A stretch of DNA of 64,000 nucleotides from Pseudomonas viridiflava (GCF_900602065.1 NZ_UWFN01000285.1:310001-374000); one strand, 5' to 3'; shown: positions 27,249 through 36,102, numbered from the stretch's first letter. The notes: generated by a model from the letters alone, not told the origin. A program made the numbers and translations.

Positions 27249-28207
27249 GTCTGACTGGCCAGCCTGGCTTTGCGCGCGCGCAGGCCAGCCAGCAACGAAG
27301 GCCCCAAAGCAACCACGGCCGACCCGGCGACTACCAGTACCGCCCCACCGTACCCCAACGCATTAATCTCTTCATTCTTGACGTAATCCGGCCACAGCCA
27401 TGCGGCGACAGCCACTGATGCGAAGGTCACCAAGGGCGTCAAAGCCAGTGTTGCACTGACCCGGGAAGCCTCCCAATGGGCCAGCGCTTCAGCAAACGCG
27501 CCATAGGCCACCAGCGTGTTCAGGCAGCACGCGAGCAAGATCCAGCCTTGTACCGGGCTCAGTTGCAGCGCCTCCATCGGGTGCGCCCACGGGGTGATCA
27601 CCAAGGCACAGAACAGGTAGATCACCATCATTACCTGGAACGAATTCCACACGGTCAGCAATTGCTTCTGGCTGAGGCCGTAGAACGTCCAGACCGTGGC
27701 GGCCAGGAAGGCAATCAATACACCCGTGGTGTATTGGCTCATGGAGGTCAGCAGCTCTTCGAGCCGCTGATTGAAGAACAGCGCAAAGCCGACCAGCAGC
27801 ACCGCCAGACCAAACCCCTGAGCGATCGTAAAACGCTCCTTGAACAGGAAGACGCTCCCAATCAACAACAGGATCGGGCCGACCTGAATGATCAACTGCG
27901 CAGTGCCGGGGCTGAGAATCTGCAATCCCAGCAAGTAAAGGATGTAGTTGCCGACCAGACCGAACACCGCCAGACCTACAAGCACCTTGCCTCGGTTACC
28001 CAGCACTTTAAAACTGGGCAGCTGGCGCTTGGCTGCAAGCCAGATGAACAGTAAAGCCCCGGAGACCAGCAGCCTGAACCAGGTCACCGTCACCGGATCC
28101 ATCACCTGCAGCACTTGCTTGAGCTTGACCGGCAAAATGCCCCATAAAAAAGCTGTCAGCAGCGCCAGACAAAGGCCATAGACCCAGCGACCAGAAGAAA
28201 CATGCAT
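27245..28207 (-). CDS. EamA/DMT superfamily transporter
   Basis: A 320-aa inner-membrane protein with about ten transmembrane helices arranged as two EamA repeats (first repeat from LALLTAFLWGILPVKLKQVL, second from FLAATVWTFYGLSQKQLL). Such proteins export or import small metabolites, and the substrate cannot be read from sequence. The C-terminal tail is basic (LRARKARLASQT), consistent with a cytoplasmic end. It ends overlapping the oxidoreductase gene on the opposite strand. Confidence 0.88.
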   Translation of the reverse strand: MHVSSGRWVYGLCLALLTAFLWGILPVKLKQVLQVMDPVTVTWFRLLVSGALLFIWLAAKRQLPSFKVLGNRGKVLVGLAVFGLVGNYILYLLGLQILSPGTAQLIIQVGPILLLIGSVFLFKERFTIAQGFGLAVLLVGFALFFNQRLEELLTSMSQYTTGVLIAFLAATVWTFYGLSQKQLLTVWNSFQVMMVIYLFCALVITPWAHPMEALQLSPVQGWILLACCLNTLVAYGAFAEALAHWEASRVSATLALTPLVTFASVAVAAWLWPDYVKNEEINALGYGGAVLVVAGSAVVALGPSLLAGLRARKARLASQT

Positions 28208-28303
28208 GAAAAATTTCCCGGACTAAAGCAAAAAGACAGTCTAGGCGTTACAAGCCCGACGACACAGTTACAGTTGGGTAGCGAGAAAGCCGACAAGTGT
28301 TTT

Positions 28304-28915
28304 TTAGTCAGCCCCGGCGTCACGCGGTTCAACGTGATTGCGGTGATAGGTTTCCTCGCCCATGGCTGCAATCTGCGCGTCGATCAGCGATTCGAACGGC
28401 ACCAGCAGAGGTGCGAATGAACGGGGCGCCTCAATGATCTGCAGAGCATGGGTGATCGCTTCCAGAGTTGATAATGCATCCGGACCTGGCGCTTTACGCA
28501 AGCGATAACGAGATAACGGGACGGAGCCCAGCGTCACTCTGGGCAACGCTGCGAGCTGTGGATTGAGATGCAACAGTTTGCGCGCCTTGCGCCAAGTGCC
28601 ATCAGGAACCACCAACAGCAGTGGCAGACTGTCCACTGATTGCGCCTCCAACGTCTGCGCGCCCTCCCCTGGAAACAGCAGGCAGGCCCGATAACCCGGC
28701 GGATTGAACAACGCCTGCTGCTCGAACACTTCGCCCACGACCAACTGCGCATTGGTCAGCCCCAGCGCGGCCAGTCGCCCGGTATTCAGCGCATGATTCG
28801 CCTCACTGGGGTGCTGCAGGATGAGCACCCGGGTGCGGCTATCCAGTTGCGGGATCAACGGGCACAGACAATGGCTTTCAGGGCGCAGACAACGTTCGCA
28901 ACGAAGGCGGGACAT
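28304..28915 (-). CDS. tapT: DTW-domain tRNA-uridine aminocarboxypropyltransferase
   Basis: A 203-aa DTW protein that adds the acp group from SAM to uridine 47 of tRNA. The N-terminal CERCLRPESHCLC zinc-binding cysteines are visible, and VVPDGTWRKARKLL is the DTW-type core (DGTW). RLRKAPGPDALSTLEA follows. The ATG at 28915 lies ten bases downstream of the LysR gene stop on the same strand. The family identification is firm. The exact tRNA position is from E. coli TapT. Confidence 0.88.
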   Translation of the reverse strand: MSRLRCERCLRPESHCLCPLIPQLDSRTRVLILQHPSEANHALNTGRLAALGLTNAQLVVGEVFEQQALFNPPGYRACLLFPGEGAQTLEAQSVDSLPLLLVVPDGTWRKARKLLHLNPQLAALPRVTLGSVPLSRYRLRKAPGPDALSTLEAITHALQIIEAPRSFAPLLVPFESLIDAQIAAMGEETYHRNHVEPRDAGAD

Positions 28916-28924
28916 CAGGGTTCC

Positions 28925-29818
28925 TCAGACGGGATTCAGTTGCGCTTTAAGCAAGTCGCGGAAGGTCTGGATCAACGGCTCACGGCTACGTCCGCGCCGC
29001 ACGATCATGGAGAACGGCGCCTGATAACCGAAGGTCGCTGGCAACAATACCCGCAGGTGACCTGAATCAACCCAGGACTGGGCGTAGTGCTCGGGCAAAT
29101 AGCCGATGTAAGCGCCGGAGAGCACCAGAATCAGCTGCGCCTCCATACTTTCCACGGTTGCCGCACTGTGTTTGAAACCGTGCCGGGCCAACTCCGCCTG
29201 ACTCCAGTAACCCCGCCCGACCATCCGCTGTTGAGCGATGACCGGCTCAGGAATCCGCCTCTCAGTAAACAACGCGTGGCGATTACTGCAATAAAGCCAG
29301 TGTTGTTCGCGATACAGCGGTTGATACAGCAAGCCGTTCATACGCGTGGAAAACGAGCCTATGGCCAAATCCAGGCGGTTATCCAGCACACCCAGTTGCA
29401 ACTCGTAGGGACTCATCACCGACAAATGCAAATGCACGGCGGGATGTTCTGCACTGTATGCACCAATCACCTCGGCAAACGGCAAAGCCCGGTCACTGAC
29501 GGTCGAGTCCAGCACGCCGAGATTCAAGGTGCCACGCAGCTCACCCTTGAGCGCTGCGGCATAGAGTTCGAACCCTTCCAGTTCGCCGAGCAGGCGCAGG
29601 GTTTCCTGATGAAACAGCTCGCCTTTGCTGGTCAGGCTGAACCCACCCCGCCCCCGATGACACAAGACGATACCCAGCGCAGCTTCGAGCTGGCTCATGT
29701 AAGTACTGATCGCCGACGTCGACAGATTCAGTTCCTGTTGGGCACTGGCGAAGCCTTGATGACGGACCACGCTGGCGAAAATCCGCAGGAGTTTGAGGTC
29801 AGGTAGAGCGCTGGGCAT
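28925..29818 (-). CDS. gbuR: LysR-family regulator next to gbuA
   Basis: A 297-aa LysR regulator. An N-terminal winged helix-turn-helix (KLLRIFASVVRHQGFASAQQELNLS) is followed by a substrate-binding domain from about residue 90. I start at the ATG at 29818 because it matches the family N-terminus. The frame is open to 29914 through the REP element. It is divergent from gbuA with 273 bases between them, as gbuR is in P. aeruginosa, where it activates gbuA with 4-guanidinobutyrate. Function by analogy. Confidence 0.82.
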   Translation of the reverse strand: MPSALPDLKLLRIFASVVRHQGFASAQQELNLSTSAISTYMSQLEAALGIVLCHRGRGGFSLTSKGELFHQETLRLLGELEGFELYAAALKGELRGTLNLGVLDSTVSDRALPFAEVIGAYSAEHPAVHLHLSVMSPYELQLGVLDNRLDLAIGSFSTRMNGLLYQPLYREQHWLYCSNRHALFTERRIPEPVIAQQRMVGRGYWSQAELARHGFKHSAATVESMEAQLILVLSGAYIGYLPEHYAQSWVDSGHLRVLLPATFGYQAPFSMIVRRGRSREPLIQTFRDLLKAQLNPV

Positions 29819-29856
29819 GGAGGGTCCGGAATATATATCTAGAGGTGATACCGGAT

Positions 29857-29950
29857 CTGTTGGAGCGAGGCTTGCCCGCGAATGAATCATGCTGACCACC
29901 GAAATTCGGTGCATGTGATCGCCAATTCGCGGGCAAGCCTCGCTCCAACA
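29857..29950. repeat. REP pair in the gbuR-gbuA intergenic region
   Basis: Inverted units with outer CTGTTGGAGCGAGGCTTGCC and inner GCCCGCGAATG. The right arm reads CATTCGCGGGC-type complement through CCTCGCTCCAACA. It lies inside the divergent control region, so it could influence promoter geometry. Confidence 0.85.
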
Positions 29951-30091
29951 ACCACCCGGAACGTCTTGAATCTTAGCCCAAAACCCCTTTAGTTCTGAAA
30001 TTCCTGAACTAAGTATTTTGCCTCAGCGATTGTTCCTGCGGCACGGGCTTCGCAAAATCCATCTCATTGAAATCAACGCTGAGGCAATCTC

Positions 30092-31042
30092 GTGGACAAG
30101 ATTTTTCACCAGCCACTGGGCGGCAACGAAATGCCGCGCTTCGCCGGTATCGCCACCATGATGCGCCTGCCGCATCTGCAAACTGCAGCGGGTCTGGATG
30201 CGGCATTCGTCGGGGTACCGCTGGACATTGGTACTTCGCTGCGCGCAGGAACCCGCTTTGGTCCGCGCGAAATTCGCGCCGAGTCGGTGATGATTCGCCC
30301 TTACAACATGGCTACAGGAGCTGCGCCGTTCGATTCGCTGTCAGTCGCGGACATTGGCGACGTGGCCATCAACACCTTCAACCTGCTGGACGCCGTACGC
30401 ATCATCGAAGAGGCTTATGACGAAATCCTCAGCCACGACGTGATCCCACTGACACTGGGTGGCGATCACACCATCACGCTGCCGATTCTGCGTGCCATCC
30501 ACAAGAAACACGGCAAGGTAGGTTTGGTCCATATCGACGCCCACGCAGACGTCAATGACCACATGTTTGGCGAAAAGATTGCCCACGGCACCACGTTCCG
30601 CCGTGCCGTTGAAGAAGGTCTGCTGGATTGCGATCGCGTTGTCCAGATTGGTTTGCGCGCTCAGGGCTACACCGCTGAAGACTTCAACTGGAGCCGCAAA
30701 CAGGGTTTCCGTGTCGTTCAGGCTGAGGAGTGCTGGCACAAATCCCTCGCACCGTTGATGGCTGAAGTCAGGGAGAAAGTAGGCGACGGTCCGGTTTACC
30801 TCAGCTTCGACATTGATGGCATTGACCCTGCCTGGGCACCGGGCACTGGCACTCCGGAAATCGGCGGGCTGACGACTATTCAGGCAATCGAGATTATTCG
30901 TGGCTGTCAGGGTCTGGATCTGATTGGCTGCGACCTGGTGGAAGTTTCGCCGCCCTACGACACCACAGGTAACACATCTCTACTGGGCGCAAATCTGCTT
31001 TACGAGATGCTCTGTGTCTTGCCAGGCGTGGCTCATCGCTGA
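30092..31042 (+). CDS. gbuA: Guanidinobutyrase / agmatinase family ureohydrolase
   Basis: A 316-aa manganese ureohydrolase. Metal ligands are visible as GGDHTITLP, HIDAHADVND and SFDIDGIDPAWAPGTGTPE. It closely resembles, as I recall it, P. aeruginosa GbuA, which splits 4-guanidinobutyrate to GABA and urea in arginine catabolism, including the N-terminal NEMPRFAGIATMMRLPH. The adjacent divergent LysR gene supports this. Agmatinase SpeB is the alternative. It starts at GTG 30092 with GAGG upstream and is followed by a terminator. Confidence 0.88.
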   Translation: MDKIFHQPLGGNEMPRFAGIATMMRLPHLQTAAGLDAAFVGVPLDIGTSLRAGTRFGPREIRAESVMIRPYNMATGAAPFDSLSVADIGDVAINTFNLLDAVRIIEEAYDEILSHDVIPLTLGGDHTITLPILRAIHKKHGKVGLVHIDAHADVNDHMFGEKIAHGTTFRRAVEEGLLDCDRVVQIGLRAQGYTAEDFNWSRKQGFRVVQAEECWHKSLAPLMAEVREKVGDGPVYLSFDIDGIDPAWAPGTGTPEIGGLTTIQAIEIIRGCQGLDLIGCDLVEVSPPYDTTGNTSLLGANLLYEMLCVLPGVAHR

Positions 31043-31061
31043 GCAATACCAACTGCTTCAT

Positions 31062-31088
31062 AAAGGATGCCTCGGCATCCTTTTTTTA
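31062..31088 (+). terminator. Rho-independent terminator after gbuA
   Basis: The stem AAGGATGC/GCATCCTT with a short CTCG loop is followed by seven T's, about 20 bases after the gbuA stop. Confidence 0.85.
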
Positions 31089-31288
31089 TTTGTCGGCGAA
31101 CACGACAGATGACCGAGATAGTGGCAGTTATGAGCTAGCCTTAACTGGTGCAGGAGCATGGACGCGCTTGGGCCGACAGAGTGCCAACCCCCGTAATGCT
31201 TGATATCACCGATGCATAACCGAACGGAAACACCCTCTGTTTTATGGAAGTTAGGGCTGATCCTCCAACGACAAAACAGGGTGCTTTC

Positions 31289-31543
31289 ATGGATCGTAAT
31301 GAAATTCGACAACACGTTGTGGACGCGCTCGGGGTGATTCTCGTCGACAAATCAGTCATCCGGGAAAATCAGACCCTTGAGGACCTGGTCCTTGATGAAG
31401 AAGACATCGACGAACTCTTCAAAAAGCTCCACAGCTCCGGGATCAATTTCAAGAAACGGGAGAAAGAAGAAGCCTTGAAGCACCCGGAAACCACCACGGT
31501 GATGGCGCTGATTGATCACATATTCATCAGTCAGCACAAATAG
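31289..31543 (+). CDS. Small carrier-protein-like protein lacking the attachment serine
   Basis: An 84-aa protein whose pattern (EIRQHVVDALGVI, TLEDLVLDEEDIDELFKKL, TTTVMALIDHIF) resembles an acyl carrier protein fold. Where ACPs have D-S-L for the phosphopantetheine arm, it has acidic EEDIDEL with no serine, so it should not be a normal carrier. I start at the ATG at 31289, preceded by AGGGTG. A longer frame begins at 31244. It stands alone between the gbuA terminator and the 42-aa ORF on the other strand. Function unknown. Confidence 0.75.
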   Translation: MDRNEIRQHVVDALGVILVDKSVIRENQTLEDLVLDEEDIDELFKKLHSSGINFKKREKEEALKHPETTTVMALIDHIFISQHK

Positions 31544-31658
31544 CTGGTGCTCCCGAGGGGCCAACGCTACTCGACAGGTACGAGGGACTACAGGAGATCA
31601 AAGCCTGATACTACTGCGGGACGCGAAAGCGTCCCGGGAGGGATGGCGCGTCTATCGA

Positions 31659-31787
31659 TCAACGACGCTGAGGTTGGCGACGCCGCTTATCGTCGGTGCG
31701 CACGGGTACAGGTTGTAATTTAGGGCGCTCGATCAAGCCTAAAGCAACCCCGAGATCATGAAGCCAATCTTGCAACTTAGTGTCCAT
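31659..31787 (-). CDS. 42-aa protein resembling the PA1414 family
   Basis: A short gene below the usual length cut-off: MDTKLQDWLHDLGVALGLIE, then RPKLQPVPVRTDDKRRRQPQ and a basic end. The ATG at 31787 is preceded by TAAGGGGGC at good spacing. The sequence matches what I recall of the Pseudomonas PA1414 family, and gbuA (PA1421) is also nearby in P. aeruginosa. There the locus is linked to an oxygen-responsive small RNA (SicX). I found no clear Anr box (TTGAT-N4-ATCAA) in the 200 bases upstream here. It has an amphipathic N-terminal helix and a cationic tail. Function unknown. Confidence 0.72.
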   Translation of the reverse strand: MDTKLQDWLHDLGVALGLIERPKLQPVPVRTDDKRRRQPQRR

Positions 31788-31973
31788 AAAGCCCCCTTAG
31801 GGAAATACTCGACGACTGATTTTCAAGCCGCTTGTTACAGATAATAGTGCCAACTCACACTTTACGCCTGCGAACGCAGTCTTGCGGAAAAACATCTTTC
31901 ACGATGTGTTCAATGTGACATTTCTTGTGTCGCTCTCGCGTGGTTATGCGACAGACGGTGTTGGTTCTGCTGT

Positions 31974-32067
31974 CGTGGGACCGGCTTTAGCCGGGAAGGC
32001 AGTATTTCCAGCGATAAGATGCAGTGAAATGCTCAGATCTCTTCCCGGCTGAAGCCGGTCCCACCAC
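31974..32067. repeat. REP pair between the 42-aa ORF and rmuC
   Basis: Inverted units with outer TCGTGGGACCGGCTTTAGCC and inner GCCGGGAAG. The right arm is CTTCCCGGCTGAAGCCGGTCC. This is the GACCGG subtype. It ends seven bases before the rmuC stop codon. Confidence 0.85.
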
Positions 32068-32073
32068 GGCAAA

Positions 32074-33552
32074 CTATTCCGGCAACCTCAGCAGCCCTTC
32101 TTCATCCGTCATCGCCTTTTCCAGCAAGTCGGCTGGCAGGTTCTTGCTGGCCCGGGCACCCAGCAGCTTGAGCTGTTCGCTACGGCTGACAAGGTTGCCT
32201 CGGCCATCCGTCAGCTTGTTGCGGGCGGCGCTGTAGGCTTTGTCCAGTTGCTGCAACCGGCTACCAACTTCATCCAGATCCTGAATGAACAGTACGAATT
32301 TGTCGTACAGCCAGCCCGCTCGCTCGGCAATTTCCCGGGCGTTCTGGCTTTGCCGCTCTTGCTTCCACAGGCTGTCGATAACCCGCAACGTGGCAAGCAA
32401 GGTGGTCGGGCTGACAATTACGATGTTTCGATCAAAGGCTTCTTGAAAAAGATTGGGCTCTGCCTGCAAGGCCGCAGAAAAAGCGGCTTCGATCGGCACA
32501 AACAGTAAAACGAAATCAAGGCTGTGCAGCCCCTCCAGACGCTTGTAGTCCTTGCCGGACAAACCCTTGACATGATTGCGCAACGAGAGCACGTGCTGCT
32601 TCAGGGCGGCCTGACCGATCACATCGTCATCGGCACTGATGTACTGCTGATAAGCCGTAAGACTGACCTTGGCATCGACCACCACCTGTTTGTCACCGGG
32701 CAACATGATCAGCACATCCGGCTGAAAACGCTCCCCATCCGGCCCTTTCAGGCTGACCTGAGTCTGGTATTCACGGCCTTTTTCAAGGCCAGCGTGCTCC
32801 AGAACCCGCTCCAGAATCAGTTCTCCCCAGTTACCCTGCGTTTTCTGTCCTTTAAGGGCGCGTGTAAGGTTGGTCGCTTCGTCGCTGAGCCGCAGGTTGA
32901 GTTGTTGCAGGCGTTCCAACTCTTTACTCAGGGAAAAACGCTCGCGGGCTTCAGCCTGATAACTCTCCTCCACGCGCTTTTCAAAGGATTGAATGCGCTC
33001 TTTAAGAGGATCGAGTAACTGGCCCAGTTGCTGCTGGCTCGTTTCGGCGAAGCGCTGCTCGCGCTCATCGAAAATCTTGCTGGCCATTTCCGCGAACTGA
33101 GCACGCAGTTCATCCCGGGAGCTCTGCAGATCATTCAGGCGCTGCTGGTGGTTTTCCTGCTGTTCACGCAACTCGGCGCTCAACGCCGCGCACTGCACAT
33201 CCAGGCGGCGCAACTCTGCTTCTTTATCGGCACGTTCGTGATTCCAGTCCTGAGCAGCAACCTGGGCGCTATCACGCTCACGGCGCAGGAGCTCAACTTC
33301 GCGACGGGTTGCCGCCAGGTCGGCTTGCTTGACGGAATTGGCCTGACTCAAATCACTGATTTCATCACGGCTGGCATCCAGCTGCGCATTCAATCCGTCC
33401 TGAGCCATCTGGGCTGTGCTCAGGCGCTCATCAAGCAACGCGGTGTCGGCTTGTTGCCGAGTGATTTTGCGCTGCAACTGCCAGGCCAGGGCCAACAGCG
33501 GCAGTGCTGCTGCGCCAAGGCCCAGGAGCAGGCTGTTCAAATCCAATGCCAT
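32074..33552 (-). CDS. rmuC: DNA recombination protein RmuC
   Basis: A 492-aa protein with an N-terminal membrane anchor (LLLGLGAAALPLLALAW), a long coiled coil to about residue 200 (repeated Q/E/L/R heptads), and the C-terminal RmuC nuclease-like domain with KGQKTQGNWGELILERVLEHAG and VVDAKVSLTAYQQY. RmuC limits recombination at inverted repeats in E. coli. That role is interesting beside a genome region so rich in inverted repeats, but no direct link is shown. The ATG at 33552 has CTGGAG upstream. Confidence 0.93.
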   Translation of the reverse strand: MALDLNSLLLGLGAAALPLLALAWQLQRKITRQQADTALLDERLSTAQMAQDGLNAQLDASRDEISDLSQANSVKQADLAATRREVELLRRERDSAQVAAQDWNHERADKEAELRRLDVQCAALSAELREQQENHQQRLNDLQSSRDELRAQFAEMASKIFDEREQRFAETSQQQLGQLLDPLKERIQSFEKRVEESYQAEARERFSLSKELERLQQLNLRLSDEATNLTRALKGQKTQGNWGELILERVLEHAGLEKGREYQTQVSLKGPDGERFQPDVLIMLPGDKQVVVDAKVSLTAYQQYISADDDVIGQAALKQHVLSLRNHVKGLSGKDYKRLEGLHSLDFVLLFVPIEAAFSAALQAEPNLFQEAFDRNIVIVSPTTLLATLRVIDSLWKQERQSQNAREIAERAGWLYDKFVLFIQDLDEVGSRLQQLDKAYSAARNKLTDGRGNLVSRSEQLKLLGARASKNLPADLLEKAMTDEEGLLRLPE

Positions 33553-33641
33553 AGGGACTCCAGATGCCGAATTCGTGCTGCGGCATTATGCGCGATGCGG
33601 GGGTGGTGTCGGCAGCAGATTACGGGCGTGCGGCTCGCGGA

Positions 33642-34067
33642 CTAACGCCGGTCGAGTTGCCTAAGCAAGTGCCGGGCATCCTGCGACCCCTTGGCAGAAG
33701 CCAGCTCCAGCCAGTGACGCGCCTGTTGCGGCTCGTTGATCGGTGCCTGGGCACACAGTCGACCGTATTCGAATTGAGCGCTGCAGTCACCGGCACGGGC
33801 GGCCTGCCGCAAAAGCTCGTGCCCGATGCGGCGGTCACGCGTGTTGCCACAATCCTTGCAGAGGATCTGGCCCAGCCGGCTTTGCGCAACCACCACGCCA
33901 CTGCGAGCGGGTTGTTTGAGCAACCTGCCGGCAAAATGTTTGATGCTGGGCTTCTGGCTCAGGCGCGGGTTATCGAGCAACCATAACGCCACACGCAAAG
34001 ACAGGCGTACAGGTTCACTGGTAACGGCGTGTTGAGATTCGTGCGGTTGTTCAGGGCGAAACTTCAT
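33642..34067 (-). CDS. Small Sel1-repeat-like protein
   Basis: A 141-aa soluble protein. The region GHELLRQAARAGDCSAQFEYGRLCAQ and QARHWLELASAKGSQDARHLL forms two Sel1-type (TPR-like) helical repeats, which mediate protein contacts. Two cysteines occur in ILCKDCGN. The ATG at 34067 is preferred over the in-frame GTG two codons earlier, though neither has a good ribosome binding site. Function unknown. It lies 89 bases upstream of rmuC on the same strand. Confidence 0.7.
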   Translation of the reverse strand: MKFRPEQPHESQHAVTSEPVRLSLRVALWLLDNPRLSQKPSIKHFAGRLLKQPARSGVVVAQSRLGQILCKDCGNTRDRRIGHELLRQAARAGDCSAQFEYGRLCAQAPINEPQQARHWLELASAKGSQDARHLLRQLDRR

Positions 34068-34073
34068 AAACAC

Positions 34074-34986
34074 AACGGGGGCAAATCAGGAGGCGCGCAA
34101 CTCTACACTTTTTCTCGCTGAGGTAAAGAGGCAAGCAGTCAAAGCCGCGTAATAGAGCAAGCGCTTGGGACAATCCACAGAAGCTGTGGATAACTCAGTG
34201 GACAACCCCCCTTCACGCCTCGCAAACGCATACAGAATGGGGCTTGCGCTCAAACTGACGATTTTTTCACCAGTAAAAAAATTTGATGTTTTTCATTGAC
34301 TTAATAATTCACCACGGTAAATCAAGCCCTTAGGCGCGTATGTGACAGTGATGTGGCAGCAAGTTGCGCCAATGTGCACAAGTCAGTTCCGGACCTCGAT
34401 CAGCGCTCAAAAAACGCTCTATAAAGGGCTTGCAATTGAAAGCTGATCTCAACCGGCGCCACAGGAAAAGTACAAACATCGACGAACGGGCGTCCGCCCT
34501 GTACATTTTTTCACCAGCGGGCTTCCAATGGGTGAGCGACTCCGTTATCATCATCGCCGTTAGTACCAAGCTGAAAGTCAATTTACGGTCGAAAAAGTCC
34601 CCCGGTAACTGCTCCTCCTGATACGAGGAACCTGCCGACAACAAGGGATCGACCACCTCGATGGTTTCCAGACATGGACTGCATGCCGACTACCCGCAGA
34701 CGGGAGTGGCAGTGCAAATCTCCATGGCCTGTCAGAACCAGCCTGCAATTGATCAGGATCTGCACCCAGAGCGTCGAACCTTTGCTCTTGTTGTGTTGCC
34801 TGCCCTCCTAAGTACCTACCGGTCAGCCCAAGCGCCATACGATAAAGCGCGCTTCAACTGGCTGCTTTTGTTCCAGACAGGTTCTTCGCCCAGCCGCATC
34901 CTGCAGATCAGGATCGCCCGCGTTTACTGGAACGTTTTATTTTTGCACGGCAATGTTCCGTGTCGTTTTAGGAAACACCCATAATC
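34074..34986. other. Gene-poor 0.9-kb region
   Basis: No credible gene. The first 130 bases carry a perfect 7-bp inverted repeat TCCACAGAAGCTGTGGA (34174-34190) overlapping a consensus DnaA box. An AT-rich block with A and T runs follows (34260-34315). The right half (34600-34986) may be a long leader for the 74-aa gene at 34987, with a small hairpin (TCCTC/GAGGA, 34615-34631) and several GGA motifs. A 107-aa open frame (34661-34984) stops two bases before that gene, but its composition does not look like a protein. Confidence 0.5.
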
Positions 34987-35211
34987 ATGACTACTCATCA
35001 TCAGACCCAGCACGCAATCCATACACTGACTAACGCTTTTGCACCAATGAACTGCCTGATCATGGCCGCTCGTAAAGGCTGCTTCAGTTTCACCATCGTT
35101 AACGAACACGGCATTGCTCGCCACACCGAGCGCCTGTACCCCGATCAGTACTCCAGCGCAGAGCCGCTGCAGGCCGTGATCGAACGTACGCGCCAGGCCC
35201 TTACCGCCTGA
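34987..35211 (+). CDS. Conserved small protein of unknown function
   Basis: A 74-aa soluble protein: QTQHAIHTLTNAFAPMNCLI, then AARKGCFSFTIVNEHGIARH, and a C-terminal helix ending VIERTRQALTA. Codon use looks genuine, an AGGAAAC site lies about 12 bases upstream and a perfect terminator follows within 30 bases, so I take it as real. I do not recognise a named family. The start follows 0.9 kb without another gene, so a long regulated leader is possible. Confidence 0.75.
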   Translation: MTTHHQTQHAIHTLTNAFAPMNCLIMAARKGCFSFTIVNEHGIARHTERLYPDQYSSAEPLQAVIERTRQALTA

Positions 35212-35235
35212 GCCACCTCGTTACGCTGGTATAAA

Positions 35236-35268
35236 GAGCCCCGCCCGATAACGGCGGGGCTTTTTTTC
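35236..35268 (+). terminator. Rho-independent terminator after the 74-aa gene
   Basis: The stem GCCCCGCC/GGCGGGGC with loop CGATAAC is followed by seven T's. Confidence 0.9.
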
Positions 35269-35471
35269 GCCTCGGGATTGGCCTCGCAGCCTATCGCCAA
35301 GCGTTATATGGAAACCGACAACTGGCAGGAATTAATTTAAATACAGTCCTTTACAGGCGAAATATGACACTACACTTCAACTCAAGCGGCCGTGGTCGCT
35401 TCCGACGGGCCTGATCCTGAATGTCGCTGCCATACGTCCGGGCCCGCCGGTCACTTCTTCCCGAGGATGTC

Positions 35472-35951
35472 ATGGGAATTGCCGCCAGAGATTTATCCCG
35501 CCACGTAATCCGGCCCACTCTGCTTTATCTGGACCGGCACAGCCCTCGCGCCGAATCGTTCCTGCTCGCGGTCGCCGCCAGCCAGTCCGATCTGGGAGCC
35601 GCACTGGACAGCCGCCGCGGACATGGCCTCTACAGTATTTCCGAAGGCCGCCATCGACAGCTCTGGGACAACTACCTGGCGCTTGATCCGGAATTGGCCA
35701 GCCGTGTTCGAGGACTTGCCAGTCAGCATGCATTTCTCACCGGCCCCCATCTGGAACTGACCGTTAATCTGCGTTACTCAACCGCTATCGCCTGGTTGAT
35801 GGTCGAGGCCCACGGTCTTTGTCTACCCAACGACGAAGATCCCCGTGTAATGGCCAAAATGTGGCGCGAAATATTTCAACCGCAAGGCCGATTGCGCGAT
35901 TTCATGAGCGCTTGGCAAACCTGCGTAACGCCACTTTTGCACCCGGCATGA
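35472..35951 (+). CDS. Conserved hypothetical protein
   Basis: A 159-aa protein, mostly helical, with RPTLLYLDRHSPRAESFLLA, GLYSISEGRHRQLWDNYLA and ARMWREIFQ-like segments. It resembles phage-tail lysozyme-like or transglycosylase-type helper proteins only superficially, and I do not assign a function. The ATG at 35472 has GAGG five bases upstream and fits better than the in-frame ATG at 35421. It precedes the FadL-family gene, as a hypothetical gene does in P. aeruginosa. Confidence 0.72.
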   Translation: MGIAARDLSRHVIRPTLLYLDRHSPRAESFLLAVAASQSDLGAALDSRRGHGLYSISEGRHRQLWDNYLALDPELASRVRGLASQHAFLTGPHLELTVNLRYSTAIAWLMVEAHGLCLPNDEDPRVMAKMWREIFQPQGRLRDFMSAWQTCVTPLLHPA

Positions 35952-36102
35952 ATGGCTTTCGCCTTAATCACGATACACGCAGATCCCCACATTTTTATCG
36001 GATTGTCCTACAAAAAGCGCTCTAAATCAGGCCATTCGGACTATGGCGCATTCTGAAAAATGTTGGTAATTTCCGCGCGGTGATCAACACGGAGTTCTAA
36101 TA

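Noticed and set aside
31788..31973. Anr box upstream of the 42-aa ORF
   Set aside because: I looked for TTGAT-N4-ATCAA or close forms and saw only isolated halves. TTGGCACTATTATCTGT resembles a sigma-54 site but fails at the -12 element.
34661..34984. 107-codon frame ending two bases before the 74-aa gene
   Set aside because: The spacing hints at coupling, but residue composition does not look like a protein and there is no domain. Left as a possible leader.
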